A stretch of 64,000 nt of DNA from Agrobacterium vitis (GTDB lineage: Bacteria; Pseudomonadota; Alphaproteobacteria; Rhizobiales; Rhizobiaceae). Every line of letters begins with the position of its first letter. Within the stretch, counting starts at the first letter, position 1. The DNA lies in the NCBI RefSeq assembly GCF_037039395.1, contig NZ_CP146244.1:434001-498000 (forward strand). Reading direction: 5' to 3'. Made by a program: the position numbers and the translations under genes. Under the pieces are notes generated by a model. The model did not search any database. It was not told where the DNA came from and saw only the letters and a list, made by a program, of their open reading frames with translations. Shown piece by piece: positions 24,828 to 34,229 of the stretch.

Positions 24828-25883
24828 ATGTTTGCTGTTTCGCCCAACGTGACGACTGCGAGGATCACGCCAGCAAAAGCGATGCCGATTTCTGTCACCA
24901 CCCTGCTTGTGCTTTTGGTGGCCTATGGCATTCTTCCCATGATCGGCACGAGCTACCTGTTCGATGGTATCCTGTTGCCCTTTCTGGCTCTTAGCCTCGC
25001 AGGGGTCGGGCTTAATCTGCTGACCGGTTATGCAGGCCAGGTGTCGCTTGGCAGCGCCGCATTCATGGCGGTTGGCGCGTTTGCCTGCTTCAATTTTGAC
25101 CTGCGGGCCGGTTCGCTGCCGCTTATCGTCAGCATCCTGCTCGCAGGCCTATCCGCCGCGGCCATTGGCATCGTCTTCGGCTTGCCAAGCCTGAGGCTGC
25201 GCGGCTTCTATCTTGCGGTTTCCACCCTCGCTGCACAGTTCTTCGTGCAATGGGCGCTGACGAAATTCAGCTGGTTTTCCAACGATAGCGCTTCGGGCGT
25301 CATCGATGCGCCGCCGCTGACGCTTGCCGGTTTTACCTTCGAAGGACCGGTCGGACGCTACTATTTTGCGCTGATCATCGTCACACTCGTCACCTTTCTC
25401 GCCCATCGGCTGGTGATCTCTCAAACGGGTCGCAATTTCATTGCGGTGCGAGATAACGAAACGGCGGCGCGTATTATCGGCGTTCCGGTGTTACGCACCA
25501 AGCTTCTGGCTTTTGCCGTGTCGTCCTTCATCATTGGCATCGCCGGTGTGCTCTGGGCCTTTGCCTATCTGCGTACTGTCGAGCCAGCGGGCTTCAACCT
25601 GGATCGTTCGTTCCAGGTGCTGTTCATCATCATCATTGGCGGTCTTGCCTCGCTGCGCGGCGCCTTTTTCGGGGCGGCCTTGATCGTGGTGTTTCCGGTG
25701 GTGCTGTCACGGTTTGGGGGCTTCGTCTTTGGTGACCTGTTCGATAGCGGCGTGCTCGATATGACACAGCGCATCGTGCTTGGCGCACTCATCATTCTTT
25801 TCCTGATCCTTGAGCCGGATGGGCTTGCCGCCCTTGTCGACAGGATCCGAAAACGCTTCGGCGTGCCGGTTTGGCCAGCCTGA
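24828..25883 (+). CDS. Branched-chain-amino-acid-type ABC permease, LivM type
   Basis: 351 residues. A polar N-terminus of about 20 residues precedes multiple membrane spans. The LivM motif GLNLLTGYAGQVSLGSAAFMAVGAF appears at about residues 61-85, and GGLASLRGAFFGAALIVVFPV lies towards the end. It pairs with the LivH-type permease to form the channel. A 101-base gap to the binding protein contains no hairpin of note but has a good AGGAG site. Confidence 0.92.
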   Translation: MFAVSPNVTTARITPAKAMPISVTTLLVLLVAYGILPMIGTSYLFDGILLPFLALSLAGVGLNLLTGYAGQVSLGSAAFMAVGAFACFNFDLRAGSLPLIVSILLAGLSAAAIGIVFGLPSLRLRGFYLAVSTLAAQFFVQWALTKFSWFSNDSASGVIDAPPLTLAGFTFEGPVGRYYFALIIVTLVTFLAHRLVISQTGRNFIAVRDNETAARIIGVPVLRTKLLAFAVSSFIIGIAGVLWAFAYLRTVEPAGFNLDRSFQVLFIIIIGGLASLRGAFFGAALIVVFPVVLSRFGGFVFGDLFDSGVLDMTQRIVLGALIILFLILEPDGLAALVDRIRKRFGVPVWPA

Positions 25884-25984
25884 TCGGGCTCCCTCTCAGC
25901 ACGCCGTTTATCCGCAATCCATCCATCATCCATGAACGCGTCCGATGCGCATCGCACCGGGCAATACCAGGAGTGTATCCAAGC

Positions 25985-27319
25985 ATGAGCATTCTTTCGA
26001 AATTCAAAGCCACGGCATTGGTGATCGGCATCTCATTGAGTGTCGCGCTTCCCGTAGCCCATGCCGACGAGCAGTATTTCCCCTTGCAGAGCTACCGCGT
26101 CGGTCCCTATGCCGCAGGCGGAACCGGTTTCTTTGGTGGGTTCATCGACTATCTCAACCTGATCAACACGCGTGATGGCGGCGTCAATGGCGTCAAACTC
26201 ACCTGGTCGGAAGCCGAAACCCAATACGAGGTCGAGCGCGGCGTCGAAGCTTATGAGCGCCTGAAAAGCAATCCGAACGTCGCCGCCTGGAACCCGCTAT
26301 CCGTGGGCATCGCCTATGCGATGATCGACCGCATTACCGCCGACAAGACACCGTTGATTACCATCAACCACGGTCGCACGGATTCCACCGATGGCCGCGT
26401 ATTTCCCTATGTTTTCCCCTTGTTGCTCAATCCCTATAGCGAAACCTCCGGCATCGTGAACTATATCGGCTCAAAGCTGGGCGGGATCGAAAACCTCAAG
26501 GGCAAGAAGATCGTGGTTCTCTATCACGGCTCGCCTTACGGCAAGGAAACCATTCCGATCTATGAATTGCTGGCCAAGAAATACGGTTTCGATGTCCAGC
26601 AGATCGAGGTGCCGCATCCGGGTAACGAACAACAGGCCCAATGGCTCACCATTCGTCGCGCCAAACCTGATTATGTCGTGCTGCGTGGCTGGGGCGTGAT
26701 GAACCCGGTGGCCCTGAAAACAGCCGCCAAGACTGGCTTTCCGGTCGACCATATCATTGGCAATGTCTGGTCCAATTCTGAAGAGGATGTGATCCCGGCA
26801 GGCGATGCCGCCAAAGGCTATACCGCCATCACCACCCAGGCGTCCGGCGCGGAATATCCAGTCGTCAAGGAAATCGTCAAGACGCTTTATGATAGTGGCA
26901 AGGGCAATCTGGAAGACAAAAAACGCATCGGCTCCGTCTATCACAACCTGGGTATCGTCAATGGCATCCTGAATGTCGAGGCGATCCGCATCGCGCAGGC
27001 AAAATTCGGCAAACGCACGCTGACCGGCGACGAAGTGCGCTGGGGCTTCGAACATTTGCAACTGGACCAGAAGCGCGTTGAGGAACTTGGGGCCAAAGAC
27101 CTGTTTCACTCCATCAATGTCACCTGGGACAATCACGAGGGCAATGGCTATGTGACCTTCCAGCAATGGGACGGCAAGAAATGGAACGTCGTGTCCGATT
27201 GGATCGCACCGGATTGGGCATTGCTGCGGCCGATCATTGAAAAGTCCTCCGAGGCTTATGCCAAGGATAAAGGCATCAAGATCCGCACGGCTGCCGATGC
27301 GGATGGTGTTACCAATTAA
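25985..27319 (+). CDS. ABC transporter periplasmic binding protein, LivK/Peripla_BP_6 type
   Basis: 444 residues, longer than canonical LivK (about 370). The signal peptide is residues 1-27 (cleavage after PVAHA). The mature part opens DEQYFPLQSYRVGPYAAGGTGFFGG and then shows a type I binding fold (AWNPLSVGIAYAMIDRI; VLYHGSPYGKETIPIYELLAKKYGF; VLRGWGVMNPVALKTAAKTGF). The tyrosine/glycine-rich opening is like the long binding proteins seen with aromatic or unusual substrates rather than leucine. ATG 25985 with AGGAG 11 bases upstream is preferred to an upstream in-frame start. Confidence 0.9.
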   Translation: MSILSKFKATALVIGISLSVALPVAHADEQYFPLQSYRVGPYAAGGTGFFGGFIDYLNLINTRDGGVNGVKLTWSEAETQYEVERGVEAYERLKSNPNVAAWNPLSVGIAYAMIDRITADKTPLITINHGRTDSTDGRVFPYVFPLLLNPYSETSGIVNYIGSKLGGIENLKGKKIVVLYHGSPYGKETIPIYELLAKKYGFDVQQIEVPHPGNEQQAQWLTIRRAKPDYVVLRGWGVMNPVALKTAAKTGFPVDHIIGNVWSNSEEDVIPAGDAAKGYTAITTQASGAEYPVVKEIVKTLYDSGKGNLEDKKRIGSVYHNLGIVNGILNVEAIRIAQAKFGKRTLTGDEVRWGFEHLQLDQKRVEELGAKDLFHSINVTWDNHEGNGYVTFQQWDGKKWNVVSDWIAPDWALLRPIIEKSSEAYAKDKGIKIRTAADADGVTN

Positions 27320-27401
27320 CACCAACAGGGACTGAAGATGTCAGTTCCTGTTCCTTTTGCAAATGTTTCAAGCGACTGACGGATTTGAGATATTTGCCTG
27401 G

Positions 27402-27437
27402 GAAATCAGCTCATCGACAACGAGATGGGCTGATTTC
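27402..27437 (+). terminator. Strong intercistronic stem-loop between LivK-type and LivF-type genes
   Basis: GAAATCAGCTCATC (27402-27415) pairs with GATGGGCTGATTTC (27424-27437) over 14 bp with one G-T wobble and an 8-base loop. It lies 82 bases after the binding-protein stop. T-richness after it is weak (GCGGTTTAG), so partial termination or 3'-end protection of the binding-protein transcript is more likely than complete termination. Confidence 0.65.
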
Positions 27438-27511
27438 GCGGTTTAGCTTGTCAATTGAAATGACGTCGTGACGGGGCAAGTTTTTTGCCAGACCAACGAG
27501 GATTCGATCCG

Positions 27512-28285
27512 ATGAAAGACGCCAGATTGTTGCGGGTGGACGGGCTGGAAGCCACCTACAATCATGCCATCACCGCTTTGCATGGCGTCAGTTTTTCGCT
27601 TGCGCGGGGCGAAATTCTGGCGCTTTTGGGCGCCAATGGAGCGGGCAAGACGACGGTGCTGAAGGCGGTGTCAAACCTTCTTTCGGCAGAGCGCGGACAG
27701 ATCAATGCAGGGTCTATCCACTTTGACGGCGTAGATGTCACCAAAACAAGCCCGGCGGCGCTGGTCCGCGCTGGCCTGGTACAGGTATTGGAGGGGCGCC
27801 ATTGCTTTCATAGCCTGTCCGTCGAGGAAAATTTGACGTGCGGCGGTTTGGGACGCAGCAGTTCGCGCGCGGAAATCGCCAATGATCTCGAGCGTATCTA
27901 TGGGCTCTTTCCCCGACTGAAGGAAAAGCGCCGGACACTGTCGGGCCTTACCTCCGGTGGCGAGCAACAAATGACAGCAGTTGGCCGGGCACTGATGTCG
28001 CGCCCACGTTTGCTTGTTCTCGATGAGCCGTCCATGGGCCTTGCCCCCATCGTGGTGCAGGACATCGTTCGCACCCTGCGCCGATTGAACCGGGAAGAGG
28101 GGCTGTCCATTCTCGTCGCCGAACAAAATTCAGCGATTGCGCTCACCTATGCGCATCGCGCCACCATTCTCGAAAATGGCAAGGATGTGCTGACTGGCAC
28201 CGCTCGCGAGATCCGCGAGCGAGACGATGTCAAATCCTTTTATCTCGGACAGACCAATCAGGTGGTGCATGACCATATAATATGA
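27512..28285 (+). CDS. Branched-chain-amino-acid-type ABC transporter ATP-binding protein, LivF type
   Basis: 257 residues. Walker A GANGAGKTT from G40, LivF-type VQVLEGRHCFHSLSVEENLTCGG, signature TSGGEQQMTAVGRAL, Walker B LVLDEPSMGLAP and H-loop region LVAEQNSAIALTYA. ATG 27512 has CGAGGAT ahead of it; TTG 27485 would add nine residues without benefit. This completes the five-gene Liv-type importer. The gene is last in the operon and converges with the chemoreceptor gene across a large hairpin. Confidence 0.92.
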   Translation: MKDARLLRVDGLEATYNHAITALHGVSFSLARGEILALLGANGAGKTTVLKAVSNLLSAERGQINAGSIHFDGVDVTKTSPAALVRAGLVQVLEGRHCFHSLSVEENLTCGGLGRSSSRAEIANDLERIYGLFPRLKEKRRTLSGLTSGGEQQMTAVGRALMSRPRLLVLDEPSMGLAPIVVQDIVRTLRRLNREEGLSILVAEQNSAIALTYAHRATILENGKDVLTGTAREIRERDDVKSFYLGQTNQVVHDHII

Positions 28286-28383
28286 CCGCGCCGGACGGGC
28301 ATCGTAAACCGAATTCTTCTCAATCAGGATGGGGAATCGAGGCTACGCTCAGCCGGGGCTAAAGGCGCTTGCGCTGTGTCGTC

Positions 28384-28434
28384 GATGCCCGCTGACACGA
28401 TTTCCGCGTGTTCGGCGGCGTGTCAGTGGGCATC
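28384..28434. terminator. Large hairpin between convergent genes, probable bidirectional terminator or repeat
   Basis: GATGCCCGCTGACACG (28384-28399) pairs with CGTGTCAGTGGGCATC (28419-28434) over 16 bp with a single G-T wobble and a 19-base loop. It is placed centrally between the LivF-type stop (28285) and the chemoreceptor stop (28515). No clear poly-T tail is seen on either side. It may be an intergenic palindromic element serving as a transcription barrier. Confidence 0.55.
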
Positions 28435-28514
28435 AATACCATTCTTGTCAGGCGTGAAACGCGCTCACGAACTGTGTAGTCTGAGGACGGTGTCCGTCGA
28501 GAACAAAGCCGACC

Positions 28515-30845
28515 TCAGAACTCTTCCCAACTCTCGCCCTTCAGCGCCACATTGCCCTGTGTGGCATAGGTCTGGCGTGAAGGTGTGGCGGGACGAGTTG
28601 CCGGTCTGGCAGGTGCGCGTGCCGTGGGCGCGTGTCCGGCCTGACGGTTATCTCCCGTGCGGAACTGGCCGAGCAATTCGGCAAGCTTGCCGCTTTCCTG
28701 GGCCAGGCCAGCGCCGGCGGCGTTCATTTCTTCGACCATGGCCGCGTTCTGCTGTGTTGCCTGGTCCATATGGTTGACAGCGGTATTGACTTCGCCAAGC
28801 CCCACGGACTGTTCCTGCGCTGCCGTGGCAATCGCATCCATATGCCGATTGATCGATTGGACGAGGCTGGCGATTGCCGTCAACCCTTCGCCGGTATCGT
28901 TGACCAATTTGACACCTTCGCTAACTGCGACTTCCGAATTGGAGACCAGCGATTTGATTTCCTTGGCGGCGTTGGCCGAACGTTGCGCCAGTTCACGGAC
29001 TTCCTGGGCGACGACGGCAAAGCCCTTGCCTGCCTCACCGGCGCGGGCGGCTTCCACCCCGGCATTCAATGCCAGCAGATTGGTCTGGAAGGCAATCTCA
29101 TCAATTACGCCGATGATCTGGCCGATCTGGCGGGAGGCGTGTTCAATGCGCTCCATCGCCGTGACAGCATTATTGACGACGACGCCCGATTGCTCCGCAC
29201 GGCTTTTGGTGTCACGCACCAGATCGCGGGCCTCGCCGGTTCGCTTCGAGGTTGCTCTCACATTGGCGGTGATTTCCTCCAGGGCTGCGGCGGTCTCTTC
29301 GAGCGAAGCAGCCTGCTGCTCGGTTCGCTTGGCCAGGTCGTCCGAGGCATGCGAGATTTCGCTGCTGCCACCTGATACGGCCAAGGCCGAGCCGCCGACC
29401 GCCAGAAGTGTGGTGCGCAACTGGCTGACGGAGGCGTTAAAGTCCTGGCGCAACTCCTCGAAGCGCGGCGCAAACTCCTCGGAAATCTCGCAGAGCATAT
29501 CACCGGAGGCAAGTTTCTGCAGACCGCTCGCCAGCGCGCCGGTGGCGCGGGTCAGTCGCTCCTCGGCTTCCGCTTCGATACGGCGCTGCGTCTCGATGCG
29601 GTCGCGCTCGGCGATCCTGCGGTTTTCCTCGGCGTTGGCCTCCAGCTCCTTGTTGCGGATGGCTGCAATCTGGAACACTTCCACGGAGCGCGCCATTTCG
29701 CCCATTTCGTCCCGGCGTTTGGCGCCGGGCACGACGACCGACAGGTCGCCGTCGGCCAGTGCGCCCATGCAACGTGTCAGCGCGCCGATCGGGCGAATGA
29801 CCTTATGCACGATGACGGCCAAGCCGATGATGCCGAGCGCCAGCACCAACAGGAAGAGCGCCAGGAACGATAGTGTCTGGGTCAGCGCGGCAGACTTGGC
29901 CGTTACGGCATTGGCGTTCAACGTATCCATGGCAAGCGATGCGATATCGGCAACCTTCCCCAGGGCAGCCGTGGTCGGCGCTCTCCATTGATCGATTGTC
30001 AGCGGTGACTTTTCGCCGGCGCTCAGTTTGGCAATCACGTCTGCGCGCATTTTGGCGTAGTCGCCGGTAAAATACGCTGTGTCAGCGACCTTGAAACCAT
30101 CCTGGATGGCCTGGGGCGTATCCCTATGATCGACAAGCACCCGAACAGCTTTCCAGGCATAGGCGACATTGGCGTCCGACACGGCCAATTTGGCCTGGTT
30201 CTCAGCCGAAATCTGCTGGCCAGACGTCACCGCGTTATTGAGGATCAGGGCGCTGCCGCCACCAAGGGCACGGGTCGACCATGCATAGGCGCGTATCTGG
30301 ATCATTGGCATCATCGCTGCATCGAGCGTGCGCATGCGGCCTTCCGCAGCCTCGGACGCCTTTTCAAGATCGGCCAGGAAAGTCCCGCCCAGATCCATTG
30401 ACGCCTTGGTGATGCTTGCGTCACGAGCCTCGAGCGGCTTTGTCAGCTCGGCATCAATGGTTTTGCGATAGGTCGCGACTTTTTCATACGTGGCTAACAC
30501 CGTTGCGATCGGCGCCGACAATTCGGTAGCCGTGATCCCTCCAGCGATCGCTTTTGCCTCATTCATACCGGCATCGACAACCGCCCGGTTTTTCTGCACC
30601 GATTGGACGGAGCCACCACCATCGGCAATGGAAATCGACAGGGCGGAGGCGCTGTCGCCGCGCTCGCTGCGAAATGCCAAAAGCGCCTTGAACAACGCCT
30701 TGTCAAAACCCGTCAGTTCCGAAATTTCGGCATTGACCTGATAGGTGCGGTACGAATTCAGCATTGAATTTCCAACCAACACATTCAGCATAAGGCTGAG
30801 CAGGGCGAAAACGCTAATGAGCACATTTCTGATGGAGAGCGTCAT
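28515..30845 (-). CDS. Methyl-accepting chemotaxis protein with large NIT-like sensor domain
   Basis: 776 residues, transmembrane chemoreceptor. TM1 is at about residues 8-28. A long periplasmic domain (about 30-320) contains [19 protein letters not shown], resembling the nitrate/nitrite-sensing NIT family R-G-x2-A motif. TM2 is at about 322-345, followed by HAMP ([22 protein letters not shown]) and a second HAMP-like stretch. The signalling hairpin tip is [21 protein letters not shown] (near 580-600). The protein ends SWEEF, the W-x-x-F tether for CheR/CheB methylation enzymes as in rhizobial receptors. The start is ATG 30845 rather than the in-frame TTG 30866. It may sense a ligand of one of the neighbouring importers; that is speculation. 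Confidence 0.92.
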   Translation of the reverse strand: MTLSIRNVLISVFALLSLMLNVLVGNSMLNSYRTYQVNAEISELTGFDKALFKALLAFRSERGDSASALSISIADGGGSVQSVQKNRAVVDAGMNEAKAIAGGITATELSAPIATVLATYEKVATYRKTIDAELTKPLEARDASITKASMDLGGTFLADLEKASEAAEGRMRTLDAAMMPMIQIRAYAWSTRALGGGSALILNNAVTSGQQISAENQAKLAVSDANVAYAWKAVRVLVDHRDTPQAIQDGFKVADTAYFTGDYAKMRADVIAKLSAGEKSPLTIDQWRAPTTAALGKVADIASLAMDTLNANAVTAKSAALTQTLSFLALFLLVLALGIIGLAVIVHKVIRPIGALTRCMGALADGDLSVVVPGAKRRDEMGEMARSVEVFQIAAIRNKELEANAEENRRIAERDRIETQRRIEAEAEERLTRATGALASGLQKLASGDMLCEISEEFAPRFEELRQDFNASVSQLRTTLLAVGGSALAVSGGSSEISHASDDLAKRTEQQAASLEETAAALEEITANVRATSKRTGEARDLVRDTKSRAEQSGVVVNNAVTAMERIEHASRQIGQIIGVIDEIAFQTNLLALNAGVEAARAGEAGKGFAVVAQEVRELAQRSANAAKEIKSLVSNSEVAVSEGVKLVNDTGEGLTAIASLVQSINRHMDAIATAAQEQSVGLGEVNTAVNHMDQATQQNAAMVEEMNAAGAGLAQESGKLAELLGQFRTGDNRQAGHAPTARAPARPATRPATPSRQTYATQGNVALKGESWEEF

Positions 30846-31184
30846 GGCAAGTTCCAGTGGTTGCAAACTTCAACGCATTCAAAGCCAATTTGGATAAACT
30901 GCGGTTAACGTCATTACGTTTTTTATGACATATTTCAGTATAGAATTACCAATCACGCCATTCTCCAGGGTATAGAGGCATCAAAAGGGCCAGTTCCCGG
31001 AGTTTCGCATGCACGTAAGGCGTTTAATCATTTGATCATCGGTTCGATGCGATCGTGGTGATTTCACTCATTATCATTGTGACCCTCACCATCTTCTTGC
31101 TAGAAGTTTCCTGGCGATGTCATCGCCCGCCGCTTGCGAACGCGATAATTTTTAATCTCAATTCATCCGGGTGAACCTCTAAAT
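30846..31184. other. Divergent intergenic region between chemoreceptor and monooxygenase genes
   Basis: 339 bases. The part nearest the chemoreceptor is AT-rich and probably holds its promoter. A 39-codon frame from GTG 31055 to TGA 31174 encodes a hydrophobic stretch (VVISLIIIVTLTIFLLEV) then a short polar tail. It has no clear ribosome site and I do not call it. CTTCT-TGCT-AGAAG at about 31093-31106 is a small dyad. No convincing TCTAT-N7-ATAGA site was found here. Confidence 0.5.
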
Positions 31185-32549
31185 ATGTCCCCCAGAAAAC
31201 AAATCATTCTCAATGCCTTCAATATGAATTGCGTGGGGCATATCAATCACGGGCTATGGGCGCATCCCCGCGACCGTTCGCATGATTATAAATCTCTGCG
31301 CTACTGGACCGATCTGGCCCGCACTCTGGAGCGCGGCCTGTTCGATGGGCTGTTTCTCGCCGATATTGTCGGGGTCTACGATATTTACCAGAACTCGGTC
31401 GATCTGACATTGCGGGAATCGATCCAGCTACCGGTCAACGATCCGATGTTGCTGGTGTCGGGCATGGCGGCCGTGACCGACAATCTTGGCTTCGGCATTA
31501 CCGTGAACACCAGTGTCGAGGCGCCCTATACCTTTGCCAGGAAAATCTCGACGCTCGATCATCTCACCTCAGGCCGGATCGGCTGGAACATCGTCACCGG
31601 TTATCTCGACAGCGCCGCCAAGGCATTGGGCAAGAGTGGCATGACAGAGCATGATACCCGCTACGACCAGGCCGATGACTATATGGACCTGCTCTATAAG
31701 CTTTGGGAGGGGAGTTGGGAGGAGGGGGCCGTACGCCTCGACAAGCAGGCGCGGATCTACGCCGATCCTGCCAGGGTTCACAAGGTTCAGCACCATGGCC
31801 CCTATTACCAGTCCGAGGGCTACCATTTGTCTGAGCCCTCTATCCAGCGCACGCCGGTACTCTATCAGGCTGGCACATCGGGTCGGGGCCGAAAATTTGC
31901 CGCGCGTCACGCCGAATGCGTGTTTATCGGCGCAACGGACAAGGCGGCAGCGCGTAAAACCTCCCAGGCTCTGCGGGAAGAGGTAGTTGCCGCAGGTCGC
32001 CACCCTGACGACATCAAGATCTTTCTCGGTGTTACTGTCGTGACCGACAAAAGCCGGGAAGCCGCCGCCGACAAGCTGGCGGACTACCGCCGCTATGCCA
32101 GCCCGGAAGCGGGCCTGGCGCATTTTTCGGCCGGAAGCGGCATCGATCTCTCCCGCTACGATCTTGATGACCCTATCCAGTACGGCCCCACCAACGCTAT
32201 CCAGTCCGTCACGCAGCTTGCCAAACAGAAGAACTGGACCAAGCGGCAATTGTTGAACGAGCTTTCCATTGGCGGGCGCTATCCGCTGATTACCGGCGCG
32301 CCCGGTGAGGTGGCAGAGGAACTGATGTCCTGGATGGATGAGGGCGATATCGATGGTTTCAATCTCACCCGCACCGTGACGCCGGAAAGCTACGAGGATT
32401 TTATCGAGTTTGTGGTGCCGGAATTGCAAAGCAGGGGCGCTTACAAGACAGGCTATGGCGACGGTTCCTTGCGACACCGGCTGTTTGGTGAAGGTAACCG
32501 GCTTCCCGCCCGCCATGTCGGCAGCCACTATCGCCACTCGGAAAGGTAG
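31185..32549 (+). CDS. Flavin-dependent monooxygenase, NtaA/SnaA/DszA family (LLM class)
   Basis: 454 residues, a bacterial luciferase-like TIM barrel that uses FMNH2 from a separate reductase. Family marks: NAFNMNCVGHINHGLWAHP at the N-terminus, DGLFLADIVGVYDIY, the flavin-site segment GRIGWNIVTGYLDSAAKALG, and PVLYQAGTSGRGRKFAARHAE. Length matches DszA (sulfone monooxygenase) and NtaA. It is closely similar to the next gene, so the two are tandem duplicates. A sulfur role is suggested by SfnB-like genes downstream and the sulfhydrylase at 44452, but NtaA relatives cleave C-N bonds, so the bond attacked is open. Ribosome site is weak (GGGTGA). Confidence 0.88.
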   Translation: MSPRKQIILNAFNMNCVGHINHGLWAHPRDRSHDYKSLRYWTDLARTLERGLFDGLFLADIVGVYDIYQNSVDLTLRESIQLPVNDPMLLVSGMAAVTDNLGFGITVNTSVEAPYTFARKISTLDHLTSGRIGWNIVTGYLDSAAKALGKSGMTEHDTRYDQADDYMDLLYKLWEGSWEEGAVRLDKQARIYADPARVHKVQHHGPYYQSEGYHLSEPSIQRTPVLYQAGTSGRGRKFAARHAECVFIGATDKAAARKTSQALREEVVAAGRHPDDIKIFLGVTVVTDKSREAAADKLADYRRYASPEAGLAHFSAGSGIDLSRYDLDDPIQYGPTNAIQSVTQLAKQKNWTKRQLLNELSIGGRYPLITGAPGEVAEELMSWMDEGDIDGFNLTRTVTPESYEDFIEFVVPELQSRGAYKTGYGDGSLRHRLFGEGNRLPARHVGSHYRHSER

Positions 32550-32791
32550 CGCCATGACATCGCGGTGAAAACTTTTACGGCGGGCAATGTTTCCTGACTG
32601 AAGGCCTTGCACCTGAAAGACTTCTTCAACACTCATTACGAGACCGCCGCGTCGACACCGCGTTTTTCTCAATGGTCCTGCCTGACAGAAAAACATACCT
32701 TCATTTAGTGCATAAAAAACATAGATTAACTTCAATAACCGTCAATGTCTGCGATGCTGCCTCGGCATGTTTGCAGCAGAGGACGGCGCCG
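32550..32791. other. Intergenic gap with candidate promoter before the second DszA-like gene
   Basis: 242 bases between tandem monooxygenase genes. It is AT-rich in its centre (32690-32740) and carries a degenerate copy of the island dyad. An open frame here joins the downstream gene but lacks family sequence, so ATG 32792 is kept as the start. Confidence 0.5.
32709..32725. promoter_or_regulatory. Degenerate TCTAT-N7-ATAGA-type site
   Basis: TGCAT-AAAAAAC-ATAGA has an exact right arm and 3 of 5 matches in the left arm. It ends 66 bases before ATG 32792, at about the same distance as the clean sites before the SsuD-like gene and the sulfhydrylase. Alone it would be weak; position and company raise it. 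Confidence 0.4.
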
Positions 32792-34195
32792 ATGACCAGG
32801 ACAATTCACTTCAACGCCTTCGATATGAACTGCGTCGGACACCAATCGCCGGGATTGTGGGCGCATCCGGATGACCGATCCTATACCTACAAGGATCTGG
32901 ATTACTGGCAAAATCTGGCCCGCACCCTGGAGCGCGGAATTTTTGATGGTATCTTCATTGCCGACGTGATCGGCTATTACGATGTCTATAAAGGCTCCAA
33001 TTTCCATGCCATCCAGCAGGCGGCGCAAATTCCGGTCAACGATCCGTTGCAACTGGCGGCTCCCATTGCATTAGCCACCGAGCATCTGGGCATTGGTATC
33101 ACCGCGTCAACCTCGTTTGAGCACCCCTATACGTTTGCCCGCAGGCTTGCCACGGCGGACCACCATACGAAAGGTCGGGTGGGGTGGAACATTGTCACGT
33201 CCTATCTCGAAAGCGGTGCCAAGAATGTAGGCCAATCCGGGCTTAAACGCCATGATAACCGCTATGAAATCGCCAATGAATATCTGGAGGTGATCTACAA
33301 GCTGCTGGAAGGCAGCTGGGAAGAGGGTGCTATAGTCCGTGATCCAAAGGGGCGGGTTTTCACCGATCCGGCCAAGGTTCATGAAATCGGCCACAAGGGC
33401 AAACATTTCGATGTTCCCGGTTATGGTTTGACCGAGCCTTCGCCACAGCGCACCCCGGTGCTGTATCAGGCAGGGGCTTCTGGTCCGGGCAAGAAATTTG
33501 CGGCTGAACACGCCGAATGCGTGTTTGTGGCTGCGCCCACCAAATCGGTGCTGAAAGCCTATGTTGCGGAGATTCGCCAGCAGGCGGCTGCCGCAGGGCG
33601 CGACCCCAAAGCCTTAAAAATCTATACGCTGATCACCATCGTCACCGATGAGACTGAAGTAAAAGCCAAGGCCAAGTTCGAAGATTACCGTCAATATGTC
33701 TCTTACGATGGCTCGCTGGTGTTCATGTCCGGCTGGAGCGGCATTGATTTTGGCCAATATGCGCCAACCGATGTGATCCAGAAGGTGGAGACCAACGCCA
33801 TCCATTCGTTTGTGGAGCATATCGCCGGCGGCGACAAATCCTGGACCATTGAAGAGCTGGCAAAATTCGGCGGCATTGGTGGGCTGGGTCCAGTGTTTGT
33901 CGGCGCACCTGATCAGGTGGCCGATATTTTGCAAGAATGGGTGGCGGACACCGATGTCGATGGCTTCAACATTGCCTATGCCGTCACGCCCGGTAGCTTT
34001 GAGGATGTGGTCAATTACATTGTGCCGGAACTGCAAAAGCGCGGGGCCTATCCCACCGCCTACAAGCCCGGAACCCTACGCGAAAAGCTGTTCGGCCAAG
34101 GCCCATACTTGCCGCAAAATCATCCCGCCGATCAATACCGCGATATTGAGGCGTTCAAGGGCGCAAAGACCGCTCCGCTGGCCAACGCCAGCTAA
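32792..34195 (+). CDS. Flavin-dependent monooxygenase, NtaA/SnaA/DszA family (LLM class), tandem paralogue
   Basis: 467 residues. The sequence parallels the preceding protein throughout: HFNAFDMNCVGHQSPGLWAHP, DGIFIADVIGYYDVY, GRVGWNIVTSYLESGAKNVG, and PVLYQAGASGPGKKFAAEHAE. The ATG at 32792 follows CAGAGGACG; an upstream in-frame extension of 40 codons has no family match. It is followed 34 bases later by two SfnB-like genes, suggesting a multi-step desulfurisation route resembling DszA/DszC or SfnG/SfnB pairs. FMNH2 must come from a reductase encoded elsewhere. Confidence 0.88.
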   Translation: MTRTIHFNAFDMNCVGHQSPGLWAHPDDRSYTYKDLDYWQNLARTLERGIFDGIFIADVIGYYDVYKGSNFHAIQQAAQIPVNDPLQLAAPIALATEHLGIGITASTSFEHPYTFARRLATADHHTKGRVGWNIVTSYLESGAKNVGQSGLKRHDNRYEIANEYLEVIYKLLEGSWEEGAIVRDPKGRVFTDPAKVHEIGHKGKHFDVPGYGLTEPSPQRTPVLYQAGASGPGKKFAAEHAECVFVAAPTKSVLKAYVAEIRQQAAAAGRDPKALKIYTLITIVTDETEVKAKAKFEDYRQYVSYDGSLVFMSGWSGIDFGQYAPTDVIQKVETNAIHSFVEHIAGGDKSWTIEELAKFGGIGGLGPVFVGAPDQVADILQEWVADTDVDGFNIAYAVTPGSFEDVVNYIVPELQKRGAYPTAYKPGTLREKLFGQGPYLPQNHPADQYRDIEAFKGAKTAPLANAS

Positions 34196-34229
34196 TTCCC
34201 TTTCCAATTTCAAGCAACGAGGCACGATT

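Noticed and set aside
28657..29991. 444-codon open frame opposite the chemoreceptor gene
   Set aside because: A shadow produced by codon bias on the strand opposite a strong coding gene; it is low-complexity Ser/Ala/Arg with no motif.
30940..30976. ATAGA half-sites upstream of the first DszA-like gene, checked for the island dyad
   Set aside because: The matching left arm at seven-base spacing is absent (at most 2 of 5 bases), so I did not count them.
31055..31174. 39-codon hydrophobic frame before the first DszA-like gene
   Set aside because: It could encode a one-span peptide, but it starts at GTG with no ribosome site and has no supporting context, so it is only mentioned in the intergenic entry.
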